The translations under genes and the position numbers were made by a program. The notes beneath the pieces are model-generated. The model was not told the origin of the DNA and ran no database searches. It saw only the letters and a list, made by a program, of their open reading frames with translations. Of a stretch of DNA of 8,426 bases, positions 1-4,979 are shown in pieces (position 1 is the stretch's first letter; every line of letters begins with the position of its first letter). Source of the DNA: Lachnospiraceae bacterium (lineage in GTDB: Bacteria > Bacillota > Clostridia > Lachnospirales > Lachnospiraceae); contig JAGDCK010000020.1 of assembly GCA_017958585.1 (NCBI GenBank), positions 1 through 8,426 of the forward strand, given 5' to 3'.

Positions 1-699
1 GGCATAGGTGTTTAAATATTTCTTGTATTCGCTGTAAAGACCTTCAAAGGCTTCCTTACGAACCCTTCTGTCAGCGCTCTCAAGGAAGCGAACGTAACGG
101 CCGTGGGTGATCCTGGTCTTTTCGCCGTTTGCATCGGTGATCTCAGGGAATTCCATATCCGCATTGTCAAGCATACCCCTTGCATCGGATGCAGTGTTTG
201 CCATCTCTGAAGTCATGGCAATAACTTTTTCAAGCTCTGCTGAAAGTCTGTGGGCCTTCAGACGTCTGATCTCATCTATATATTTTCTGTAGAACTCAAG
301 TTCCGGAAGTTCCTTGTAAAATCCTTCCAGAACAGCATCGTCAAGATCAACGATCTCAGGAGCGATAAATGAAGTCTGAGCTCCAACCTGAGAGTAAGTC
401 ATAAAGATCTTTGCACTCATAGCCTGATGCTCTGTATCTGCAGTGTCCTGATCATGGAGTCTTGCCGCATAGTCATATGCAAATGTCAGCATCCAATCCA
501 CTTTTGTATCCAGGTCCAGGACCTCTTTTAAAGTCTTTGCGCTCTCGCAGACCTTTCCTTCAAATTTTGCTATCTCATCTCCGATGCGGACACATTCTGC
601 CACATCAGCTTCCCAAGCTTCCTTGCTTTGGTACATATCCTCGAGTTTCCAGGTGTCCTCCACCTTTACCTCGCTTCTTAAGGGTAAATCCTTTGCCAT
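1..699 (-). CDS. pepF: Oligoendopeptidase F (M3B family), N-terminal part, runs off the left edge
   Basis: Metallopeptidase of the PepF/thimet-like M3 family, which degrades short peptides in the cytoplasm. Only the first 233 codons are here (family members are about 600 residues), so the zinc-binding HExxH motif lies outside the window and catalysis cannot be confirmed. The visible part matches the family: the start MAKDLPLRSEVKVEDTWKLE resembles the usual 'R-S-E-V/I...W-D/K-L' opening, residues 60-110 form the helical N-terminal lobe, and residues 200-233 (GRYVRFLESADRRVRKEAFE and following) match the conserved segment of the oligopeptidase F N-terminal domain. The ATG at 699-697 is chosen because GGAGG (708-712 complement) stands 8 bases before it. 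It is separated from the upstream uracil permease by a terminator and probably has its own promoter at 737-765. Confidence 0.9.
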   Translation of the reverse strand, partial: MAKDLPLRSEVKVEDTWKLEDMYQSKEAWEADVAECVRIGDEIAKFEGKVCESAKTLKEVLDLDTKVDWMLTFAYDYAARLHDQDTADTEHQAMSAKIFMTYSQVGAQTSFIAPEIVDLDDAVLEGFYKELPELEFYRKYIDEIRRLKAHRLSAELEKVIAMTSEMANTASDARGMLDNADMEFPEITDANGEKTRITHGRYVRFLESADRRVRKEAFEGLYSEYKKYLNTYA

Positions 700-736
700 A
701 TAAATGACCTCCATTCCAATTAATTCACGCAGATTA

Positions 737-765
737 ATCTTAACATACACTCCACCGTTTGTGAA
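737..765 (-). promoter_or_regulatory. Predicted sigma-A type promoter of pepF
   Basis: On the minus strand TTCACA (760-765) and TAAGAT (737-742) are separated by 17 bases. The -35 matches the consensus at 5 of 6 positions and the -10 at 4 of 6. Transcription would start near 730, leaving a leader of about 30 bases. The assignment rests on motif match only. Confidence 0.45.
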
Positions 766-775
766 TATTTTACAA

Positions 776-882
776 AGAGTCCCGGGCGACTCTTTTGCGC
801 CCGAGGGGATCGCGCGAGTGCGCATCCATAGCGGAGCGCTTTTTACTTTAGAGGAATGCAAAGCAATTTCCTCAAGTAAAAA
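776..882. other. GC-rich compound of inverted repeats between pepF and uraA
   Basis: Several hairpins stand in series and include a short stretch much richer in GC than the flanks. AGAGTC/GACTCT (776-781 with 788-793) alternates with GGGCG/CGCCC (784-788 with 798-802); GATcGCGC/GCGCATC spans 808-826. Then a long imperfect hairpin spans 840-882: TTTTTACTT (840-848) pairs with AAGTAAAAA (874-882), GAGGAA (851-856) with TTCCTC (868-873), and TGC/GCA closes an AAA loop. No ORF with a ribosome binding site fits. It lies upstream of the pepF promoter and downstream of the uraA terminator. It may be a dispersed intergenic repeat of this bacterial family or a second terminator-like structure; the sequence alone does not decide. 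Confidence 0.5.
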
Positions 883-911
883 AGCCATCCCCTACACCTG
901 CAAGGGATGGC
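878..911 (-). terminator. Intrinsic terminator downstream of the uracil permease gene
   Basis: On the minus strand GCCATCCC (911-904) pairs perfectly with GGGATGGC (891-884) around a 12-base loop and is followed by six Ts (883-878). It begins 39 bases after the permease stop codon. Confidence 0.85.
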
Positions 912-950
912 CCGAAAATTTATTTTAGTCTTAAGCTTATGATGAAAAGT

Positions 951-2312
951 TTATTCCTCTGTCTTGTCAGCAGCTTTTTTTCTGTTGAAAACTGCATTTA
1001 CAATGATTCCGAGGATAAGTGCACATGCAACCTCTGTGAGAGTTACGGCACCGAATGTGATCACAAGTCCGCCGATACCTGCGATGAGGATAACGGATAC
1101 TGTGAAGAGGTTTCCGTTCTCATTTAAATCTACTGTCTGGATCATCTTGAGACCGCTTACAGCGATGAAGCCGTAGAGAGCGATGCAGACACCACCCATT
1201 ACACAGCTGGGGATCGTTGAAAGGAAGGTTACAAAAGGAGCCACAAATGATGCAAGGATACATATAAGCGCGGTTACCAGGATAGTAACTACGGAAGCGT
1301 TTCTGGAGATTGCAACACAGCCTACGGACTCACCGTATGTGGTGTTGGGACATCCACCAAAGAATGCACCTACTGCCGAACCTACACCGTCTCCGAGAAG
1401 TGTTCTTGAAAGACCGGGATCCTCGAGAAGATCTCTCTCGATGATGGATGAAAGGTTCTTGTGGTCAGCGATATGCTCTGCAAATACTACGAATGCAACA
1501 GGGATGTAAGCTACTGCGATGGTTCCGATATAAGCTGCCATGGAACCGATCTCACCGAACTCATAACCGCCTGAGAAAGCTGTTACGAATGTGAATGAAG
1601 GTACCCACTGCATTGATCCGAATCTGGAGAAGTCGATAACTTTAAGAGCATCCATACCTGTGCTGTTTCCGATAAGAGTAAAGATTGCTGCTACAGCATA
1701 ACCTGCGCAGATACCGATTATGAAGGGAATCATCTTTACCATTTTCTTGCCGAATACTGAGCAAGCCATAGTAACGAACAAGGTTACAAGACCGCAGATA
1801 AGGCAAACATAAACTGATGCTGCCTGAACACCGTCAGCTGTCAATACATTACCCTTCTGAAGGTCACCGATGGCATTTCCCGCAAGTGAAAGTCCGATGA
1901 TTGCAACTGTAGGTCCGATAACAACTGCGGGCATGATCTTGTTGATCCACTTAACACCTGCAAATTTAACTATAATGGCGATAACCACATATACGAGACC
2001 TGCAAAAGCGGCACCGATGATCAGACCGAGGAATCCAAGGCTTGCTGAAACACCGCCTGCAAATGCCGCAAACATTGAACCGATGAAAGCAAATGAAGAA
2101 CCAAGGAATACGGGGCGCTTAAACTGAGTGAACAATAAATAAACGATTGTGCCGACGCCCGCACCGAAAAGTGCTGCCGAAGGGCTCATTCCGTTTCCGA
2201 TGATTGCGGGAACGGCGATTGTTGCAGCCAAAATTGCGAGAACCTGCTGCAGTGCGAAGACAAGTGTCTGTCCGAATTTGGGCTTGTCTTCTACGTTGTA
2301 GATCATTTTCAT
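951..2312 (-). CDS. uraA: Uracil permease (NCS2 nucleobase:cation symporter)
   Basis: Membrane carrier that takes up uracil with protons; 453 residues, the usual family length, with a hydrophobic multi-span profile. Residues 71-77 (GSSFAFI) match the UraA substrate-site strand motif. E279 in the FAEH segment aligns with E. coli UraA Glu241, and E328 in CPNTTYGES aligns with Glu290; both contact uracil in that protein. The GGCPNTTYGE context favours uracil over xanthine or purine carriers. The ATG at 2312-2310 is chosen because GGAGG (2325-2321) lies 8 bases before it; a longer open frame back to a TTG at 2405 would translate the terminator hairpin and has no ribosome binding site. The gene is probably monocistronic: own promoter, terminator-bearing leader and a terminator 39 bases after the stop. 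It is transcribed divergently from the DUF6062 gene. Confidence 0.93.
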   Translation of the reverse strand: MKMIYNVEDKPKFGQTLVFALQQVLAILAATIAVPAIIGNGMSPSAALFGAGVGTIVYLLFTQFKRPVFLGSSFAFIGSMFAAFAGGVSASLGFLGLIIGAAFAGLVYVVIAIIVKFAGVKWINKIMPAVVIGPTVAIIGLSLAGNAIGDLQKGNVLTADGVQAASVYVCLICGLVTLFVTMACSVFGKKMVKMIPFIIGICAGYAVAAIFTLIGNSTGMDALKVIDFSRFGSMQWVPSFTFVTAFSGGYEFGEIGSMAAYIGTIAVAYIPVAFVVFAEHIADHKNLSSIIERDLLEDPGLSRTLLGDGVGSAVGAFFGGCPNTTYGESVGCVAISRNASVVTILVTALICILASFVAPFVTFLSTIPSCVMGGVCIALYGFIAVSGLKMIQTVDLNENGNLFTVSVILIAGIGGLVITFGAVTLTEVACALILGIIVNAVFNRKKAADKTEE

Positions 2313-2358
2313 AAACTTTTCCTCCCATTTTTTCCAGAGTTTTTCCCGGTTTTTGCCC

Positions 2359-2386
2359 AAAAAAATACCGTGCACAATGTGCACGG
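2359..2386 (-). terminator. Leader terminator (attenuator) in front of uraA
   Basis: On the minus strand CCGTGCAC (2386-2379), loop ATT, GTGCACGG (2375-2368), then TA and seven Ts (2365-2359). The stem is 8 bp and perfect. It sits between the predicted uraA promoter and the uraA ribosome binding site, so it must be bypassed for expression, which is the hallmark of transcription attenuation. The effector cannot be read from the sequence; I do not see the PyrR-binding consensus. Confidence 0.75.
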
Positions 2387-2448
2387 CCAGTATAGCAACC
2401 GGCAACTCATAAGCTGGATTTATATTTAGTCTGTGTGCATTCCTGCAC
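2386..2448 (-). promoter_or_regulatory. uraA leader hairpins that could compete with the terminator
   Basis: Two hairpins precede the attenuator in the RNA. The first is GTGCA-GGAA-TGCAC (2448-2435) with a GNRA-type tetraloop, immediately after the predicted transcription start. The second is GCCGGT-TGCTAT-ACTGGC (2403-2386; one base shared with the terminator stem). The segment TGCACA (2439-2434) is complementary to TGTGCA (2376-2371) of the terminator's loop and 3' arm, giving a 6-bp alternative pairing. Which fold is the antiterminator, and what switches it, is inference. Confidence 0.45.
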
Positions 2449-2456
2449 CGATAGAT

Positions 2457-2485
2457 ATTATTACATAGAGACGAAAATTTGTAAA
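2457..2485 (-). promoter_or_regulatory. Predicted uraA promoter
   Basis: TTTACA (2485-2480) and AATAAT (2462-2457) on the minus strand with 17 bases between them. The start site would fall near 2450, directly before the first leader hairpin, giving a leader of about 140 bases. Confidence 0.55.
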
Positions 2486-2530
2486 GATATTCACATTAAA
2501 AAACATCAGTTATTTTATAATTTTTTCTGT

Positions 2531-2559
2531 TTGCCCAAAGTAAGGATTTATCATACAAT
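2531..2559 (+). promoter_or_regulatory. Predicted promoter of the DUF6062 gene
   Basis: TTGCCC (2531-2536) and TACAAT (2554-2559) with a 17-base spacer; matches to consensus are 4 of 6 and 5 of 6. The start site would be near 2566, inside the palindrome described next. Confidence 0.5.
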
Positions 2560-2561
2560 AT

Positions 2562-2580
2562 TTAAAGAGCGCTCTCTTAA
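2562..2580. promoter_or_regulatory. Palindrome at the DUF6062 gene start site, possible operator
   Basis: AGAGCGCTCT (2566-2575) is a perfect 10-base palindrome; allowing one bulged C it extends to TTAA on both sides. It coincides with the predicted transcription start, a typical place for a repressor site. The TetR-family gene that ends 3 bases after the DUF6062 gene is one candidate regulator, but nothing in the sequence proves it. Confidence 0.4.
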
Positions 2581-2614
2581 TCCCATAGGGTTATTTTGAA
2601 AGGATAATTAAATC

Positions 2615-3376
2615 ATGAAAGAGAAATTATATACGATTCCGTTAAATGAGGCAGTGGCAGCAAATGATGAATGCCCCTTTTGCTTTATAGAGAGAAAACT
2701 GGAGCAGGATACCCTTGATTTTGTGCTTGGAAACGGCTCCTCATACATGGAGGCCGACATGAGGGACCTCACCGACAAGGCCGGTTTTTGCAGGGAGCAT
2801 TTCAAAAAGATGTACACCTACGGAAACACTCTCGGAAATGCGTGGATACTTAAAACCCACTATATGCGGATCCTGGAGGGAATGAAGAAAAACATGGAGG
2901 GATACAAGCCCCCGAAGATCTCTTTCAGGGAAAAGATGAAAAAGAACGGCGAAAGCACAAACCCCATAGTAAACTGGATCTCGGAGAAAGAGGATTCATG
3001 CTATTTTTGCAATATTTTCAAGGATCATTACGACAGATACATGGATACTTTTTTCTATCTGTATGAAAAGGATCCCGAGTTTGCGAAAAAAATAAAGAAT
3101 TCAAAGGGCTTTTGCCTGCCTCATTTCAAGGATATGTGCCTTGCGGCGGATGAAAAGTTAAATGATAAAAACAAGGAAAGTTTTTATGAAGAATGCGTTC
3201 CCCTCATGATGGAAAACATGAAGAGAGTCTTTGAAGATGTATCCTGGATGGTGGAAAAATTCGATTATGTGAACAAAGACGCAGACTGGAAAAACTCCAG
3301 AGATGCGATCCAGAGGGGTATGCAGAAATTAAAGGGCGGATATCCCGCAGACCCCGTATATAAGATGAACAAGTGA
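2615..3376 (+). CDS. DUF6062 family protein with two Cys/His modules
   Basis: 253 residues, soluble, no signal peptide or membrane segment, function unknown. I recognise the family from its opening MKEKLYTIPLNEAVAANDEC and from GFCREH. Two similar modules repeat the same spacing logic: C20-x2-C23 then G-F-C59-x2-H62, and C129-x2-C132 then G-F-C167-x2-H170. The four-ligand CxxC...CxxH pattern suggests that each module binds a metal such as zinc, and the protein probably arose by internal duplication; this is inference. AAAGGA (2599-2604) lies 10 bases before the ATG, a slightly long but acceptable spacing. The gene is divergent from uraA, has its own predicted promoter and palindrome, and converges on the TetR gene with 3 bases between stop codons. 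Confidence 0.85.
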   Translation: MKEKLYTIPLNEAVAANDECPFCFIERKLEQDTLDFVLGNGSSYMEADMRDLTDKAGFCREHFKKMYTYGNTLGNAWILKTHYMRILEGMKKNMEGYKPPKISFREKMKKNGESTNPIVNWISEKEDSCYFCNIFKDHYDRYMDTFFYLYEKDPEFAKKIKNSKGFCLPHFKDMCLAADEKLNDKNKESFYEECVPLMMENMKRVFEDVSWMVEKFDYVNKDADWKNSRDAIQRGMQKLKGGYPADPVYKMNK

Positions 3377-3387
3377 TCATCACTTGC
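3369..3387. other. Palindrome containing both convergent stop codons
   Basis: CAAGTGAT-C-ATCACTTG (3370-3386) has 8-base perfect arms around a single C. The DUF6062 gene and the TetR gene both end in AAG TGA inside it, one on each strand. It could act as a short bidirectional hairpin, but there is no T-run on either side, so it is not a classical terminator. Confidence 0.45.
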
Positions 3388-3982
3388 TCGCGATTCTTTT
3401 GTACATATCAAGGTATTCCGAGGCTTCCAGATAGAATTCCCTTGCCTGGAAGCTGTGGTTTGCTATCTCTTCCCTGCGCTTTTCCTTAAAGAAAAGCTGC
3501 ACTGTCTTGATCATTTTGTCGGGATCGATGTCGTCTTTAAATTTCGATCTGTCCACAAGGGCCATGATCTCACCGTAAGCTGCGTCAAGAAGATCCATAA
3601 GGCCTTCCGTTGCCACAAGGGCTTCCTTCACATCCTCATATCTGCAGGTCTCGAGAAAGAGCAGCATATACTCGTACTTTTTGGCAGCTGACAGCTCCGC
3701 CAGCATGCACTCCTTGTGCAACATGAAAAAATCCGTCTCCTTGGAATTTACGGTCTGTTGCAGAAAATAAGTCATATATTTTACCGAGAAATCGTACACG
3801 AATCTGTAAAGGCCGACCTTGCTTCCAAAATAGTGAAATACCAGGCCTTTGCTGACATTTGCATCCTTTGCGATCTCTTCCGTGCTGGCATGTTTGTATC
3901 CCTGAAGAGCAAATGCCTTAAGTGCGGAATTTATGATCCTGTCCTGTTTCTCTTTTTCTATATCAAAAAAATTCTCGTTCAT
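3380..3982 (-). CDS. TetR/AcrR family transcriptional regulator
   Basis: 200 residues, the usual length for the family. Residues 14-60 form the N-terminal DNA-binding domain: helix RIINSALKAFALQGYKHAS, then the helix-turn-helix TEEIAKDANVSKGLVFHYFGSK, with the family-typical 'F-x-Y/H-Y-F-x-x-K-x-x-L' signature. The remaining 140 residues are the helical ligand-binding and dimerisation part, which is not conserved enough to name an effector. The ATG at 3982-3980 has a weak ribosome binding site (GGGG, 7 bases upstream). It is convergent with the DUF6062 gene and divergent from the acidic membrane protein gene; family members often regulate adjacent genes and themselves, so both neighbours and its own promoter are candidate targets. 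No drug efflux gene is visible nearby. Confidence 0.9.
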   Translation of the reverse strand: MNENFFDIEKEKQDRIINSALKAFALQGYKHASTEEIAKDANVSKGLVFHYFGSKVGLYRFVYDFSVKYMTYFLQQTVNSKETDFFMLHKECMLAELSAAKKYEYMLLFLETCRYEDVKEALVATEGLMDLLDAAYGEIMALVDRSKFKDDIDPDKMIKTVQLFFKEKRREEIANHSFQAREFYLEASEYLDMYKRIASK

Positions 3983-4001
3983 CGTGCTTCCCCATTACCG
4001 C

Positions 4002-4043
4002 CGGCAGGTTTTTCTGCCGTAAATCTACCCATCTTTGCGGGTA
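4002..4043 (-). promoter_or_regulatory. Two hairpins in the tetR leader, possible operator
   Basis: TACCC (4026-4030) and GGGTA (4039-4043) form an inverted repeat placed at the predicted start of transcription. CGGCAG (4002-4007) and CTGCCG (4014-4019) form a second one around a 6-base loop, just before the ribosome binding site. Neither is followed by a T-run in the direction of transcription. The first is well placed for autoregulation or for stabilising the 5' end of the mRNA. Confidence 0.4.
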
Positions 4044-4049
4044 AACATG

Positions 4050-4078
4050 AGTTTATCACAGCAAAATTTCTCTTTCAA
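4050..4078 (-). promoter_or_regulatory. Predicted tetR promoter
   Basis: TTGAAA (4078-4073), 17-base spacer, TAAACT (4055-4050), with a TG one base before the -10 (extended -10). Start site near 4043. Confidence 0.5.
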
Positions 4079-4191
4079 TCTATTTTGACCAAATCGGTAA
4101 ATTTTCGTCAACTTTATCAATAATTTACTTTATTTTTTATCGATTTCGTATTAATATATTCCTATGACACCCTTTCGAAAGGAGTATAAAC

Positions 4192-4593
4192 ATGGCTAAG
4201 AAATTTGGGAAACTGGTTTTATTTACCGCAGCGGTAGGAACCATCGCAGCGGCTGCATATCTTGCTTACAAAAATACAGAGGAAGCTCTTGCTAAATTAA
4301 ACGATGACGACTTCGATGATTTCGAGGATTCCGGAGAAGTTCATGTAAAGAAAGCTTCCGGCAGAAAATATGTTGACCTCTTTAATGAGAATGACGACGA
4401 AGATGAAGATGTAAAAAAAGAGGACAAGGATTTCGTTCCCCTCTCCGAGACAGTGAGCGAAGCTGTTGAAAAGGCAGCCGACGAGGTGGAAGAATTCTTT
4501 GACGAGGAGGATACCTCCGAGGATGATTTTGAGGAAGACTTCAGAGAAGAGCCCGCAGACGACACTCCCGAAGAAGGCAGCGAAGACCTTTAA
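4192..4593 (+). CDS. Small membrane-anchored, highly acidic protein of unknown function
   Basis: 133 residues. Residues 1-6 are basic (MAKKFG), residues 7-27 form one hydrophobic segment (KLVLFTAAVGTIAAAAYLAY) that is either an uncleaved anchor or a signal-anchor, and from residue 36 to the end the chain is dominated by Asp and Glu (for example NDDDFDDFED and FDEEDTSEDDFEEDFREEP), so it is probably disordered. By the positive-inside rule the acidic part would lie outside the membrane, but the short KKFGK start makes this uncertain. AAAGGAG (4178-4184) is 7 bases before the ATG and forms half of the palindrome CCTTTCGAAAGG (4171-4182). A strong terminator follows 38 bases after the stop, so it is a single-gene unit. 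I have seen similar short acidic anchored proteins annotated as hypothetical in Lachnospiraceae; no function is claimed. No convincing promoter was found in the AT-rich stretch before it. Confidence 0.8.
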   Translation: MAKKFGKLVLFTAAVGTIAAAAYLAYKNTEEALAKLNDDDFDDFEDSGEVHVKKASGRKYVDLFNENDDEDEDVKKEDKDFVPLSETVSEAVEKAADEVEEFFDEEDTSEDDFEEDFREEPADDTPEEGSEDL

Positions 4594-4631
4594 TTCCCTG
4601 ATACCACTTAATCACAAATGAATAAAAAAAC

Positions 4632-4668
4632 AAAACTTCTATGCTTTTGAGAGCATAGAAGTTTTTTT
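4632..4668 (+). terminator. Strong bidirectional intrinsic terminator
   Basis: A perfect 14-bp stem (4632-4645 with 4652-4665) closes a 6-base loop. On the plus strand it ends in seven Ts (4662-4668); an A-run before it (4624-4635, broken by one C) makes it work on the minus strand as well. It ends the acidic protein gene and insulates the toxin-like locus on the left. Confidence 0.92.
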
Positions 4669-4720
4669 ATTCACCATCCTTAGCGTGACCAAAAAGCGCC
4701 GAAAATTCTAAGATCTTTTG

Positions 4721-4734
4721 CGAACATTTGTTTG
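4721..4734. promoter_or_regulatory. SOS-box-like site upstream of the small peptide gene
   Basis: CGAACATTTGTTTG fits the Gram-positive LexA (DinR) box pattern CGAAC-N4-GTTYG, with one spacer position off the stricter consensus. It lies 8 bases upstream of the predicted -35 of the 31-residue peptide gene. That is close enough for LexA to interfere with RNA polymerase, though an overlap with the promoter would be more typical. Motif match only. Confidence 0.4.
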
Positions 4735-4742
4735 TTTTTATA

Positions 4743-4771
4743 TTGTGTTAACATCATGTGTCTGCTATAAT
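4743..4771 (+). promoter_or_regulatory. Promoter of the toxin-like mRNA (extended -10)
   Basis: TATAAT (4766-4771) is a perfect -10 and is preceded by TG plus one base, an extended -10 element. TTGTGT (4743-4748) stands 17 bases upstream as a weak -35. Start site near 4778-4780, directly before a small TGCAG/CTGCA hairpin (4777-4793). The mRNA to the terminator at 5013 would be about 235 nt. Confidence 0.75.
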
Positions 4772-4821
4772 ATAGTTGCAGATTAATCCTGCAGAGGTGT
4801 TGCTATACGGTTAGCGGTTGA

Positions 4822-4877
4822 CCCTCCAATTTTCGCGGAGGGAATCTTTTTCACCCTCCGACTTAACGAAAGGAGGG
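4822..4877 (+). promoter_or_regulatory. Alternating CCCTCC/GGAGGG segments that can hide the ribosome binding site
   Basis: CCCTCC occurs at 4822-4827 and 4854-4859, GGAGGG at 4837-4842 and 4872-4877. The second GGAGGG is the Shine-Dalgarno of the 31-residue peptide. The neighbouring CCCTCC can pair with it around a 12-base loop and so close the site; the first pair forms a 9-base-loop hairpin followed by AATCTTTTT, which also looks like a weak early terminator. Swapped pairings are equally possible, which suggests a folding switch. Confidence 0.6.
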
Positions 4878-4883
4878 ATGCCT

Positions 4884-4979
4884 ATGACAGTGTTCGATTT
4901 AATGGCATTGCTGTCCTTTTCGATAGCGGTGTTTAAGTTAGGATACATGTTCGGAAGCGAACAAAAGAAAAAGAAATAA
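4884..4979 (+). CDS. 31-residue hydrophobic peptide, putative type I (holin-like) toxin
   Basis: The product is a single hydrophobic segment followed by a basic tail: MTVFDLMALLSFSIAVFKLG (1-20), then YMFGSEQ and four lysines. Such short one-span peptides with a Lys-rich end are typical of type I toxins that insert into the cytoplasmic membrane; the MTVF-D/E-x-L/M opening resembles the 'putative holin-like toxin' proteins of Firmicutes (PF16935), an assignment made from memory. GGAGG lies 7 bases before the ATG at 4884; another in-frame ATG at 4878 touches the Shine-Dalgarno and is unlikely. The gene has its own extended -10 promoter, a hidden ribosome binding site, and a terminator stem that includes the last codons and stop. 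A perfect 6-bp hairpin (TGTTCG-GAAG-CGAACA, 4948-4963) lies in the coding region. An opposing promoter at 5070-5098 would make an antisense RNA over its 3' end. It could instead be a regulatory or harmless small membrane protein. Confidence 0.75.
   Translation: MTVFDLMALLSFSIAVFKLGYMFGSEQKKKK

Noticed and set aside
704..928. 74-codon plus-strand frame between pepF and uraA
   Set aside because: It runs through promoter, GC-rich hairpins and the uraA terminator, with no matching protein family.
2313..2405. N-terminal extension of uraA starting at a TTG
   Set aside because: It would translate the attenuator stem and adds a non-family sequence; the internal ATG has an ideal GGAGG.
2309..2410. 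33-codon leader ORF on the minus strand overlapping the uraA ATG by ATGA
   Set aside because: It has no ribosome binding site and runs through the terminator hairpin; the overlap is probably chance. A leader-peptide role cannot be excluded but is not supported.
4002..4043. Cyclic-di-GMP riboswitch in the tetR leader, because of a GCAAAG motif
   Set aside because: The other conserved parts of the GEMM fold (GGCAAACC segment, second helix, tetraloop receptor) are missing.
3716..4123. 135-codon plus-strand frame over the tetR gene
   Set aside because: It is the complement of a clear TetR coding region and its leader.
4341..4565. Ser-rich 74-codon frame on the minus strand
   Set aside because: It is the complement of Asp/Glu-rich codons of the acidic protein gene and has no initiation signal.
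4878..4979. Start of the small peptide at ATG 4878
   Set aside because: This ATG directly touches GGAGGG, leaving no spacing; the ATG at 4884 has 7 bases.
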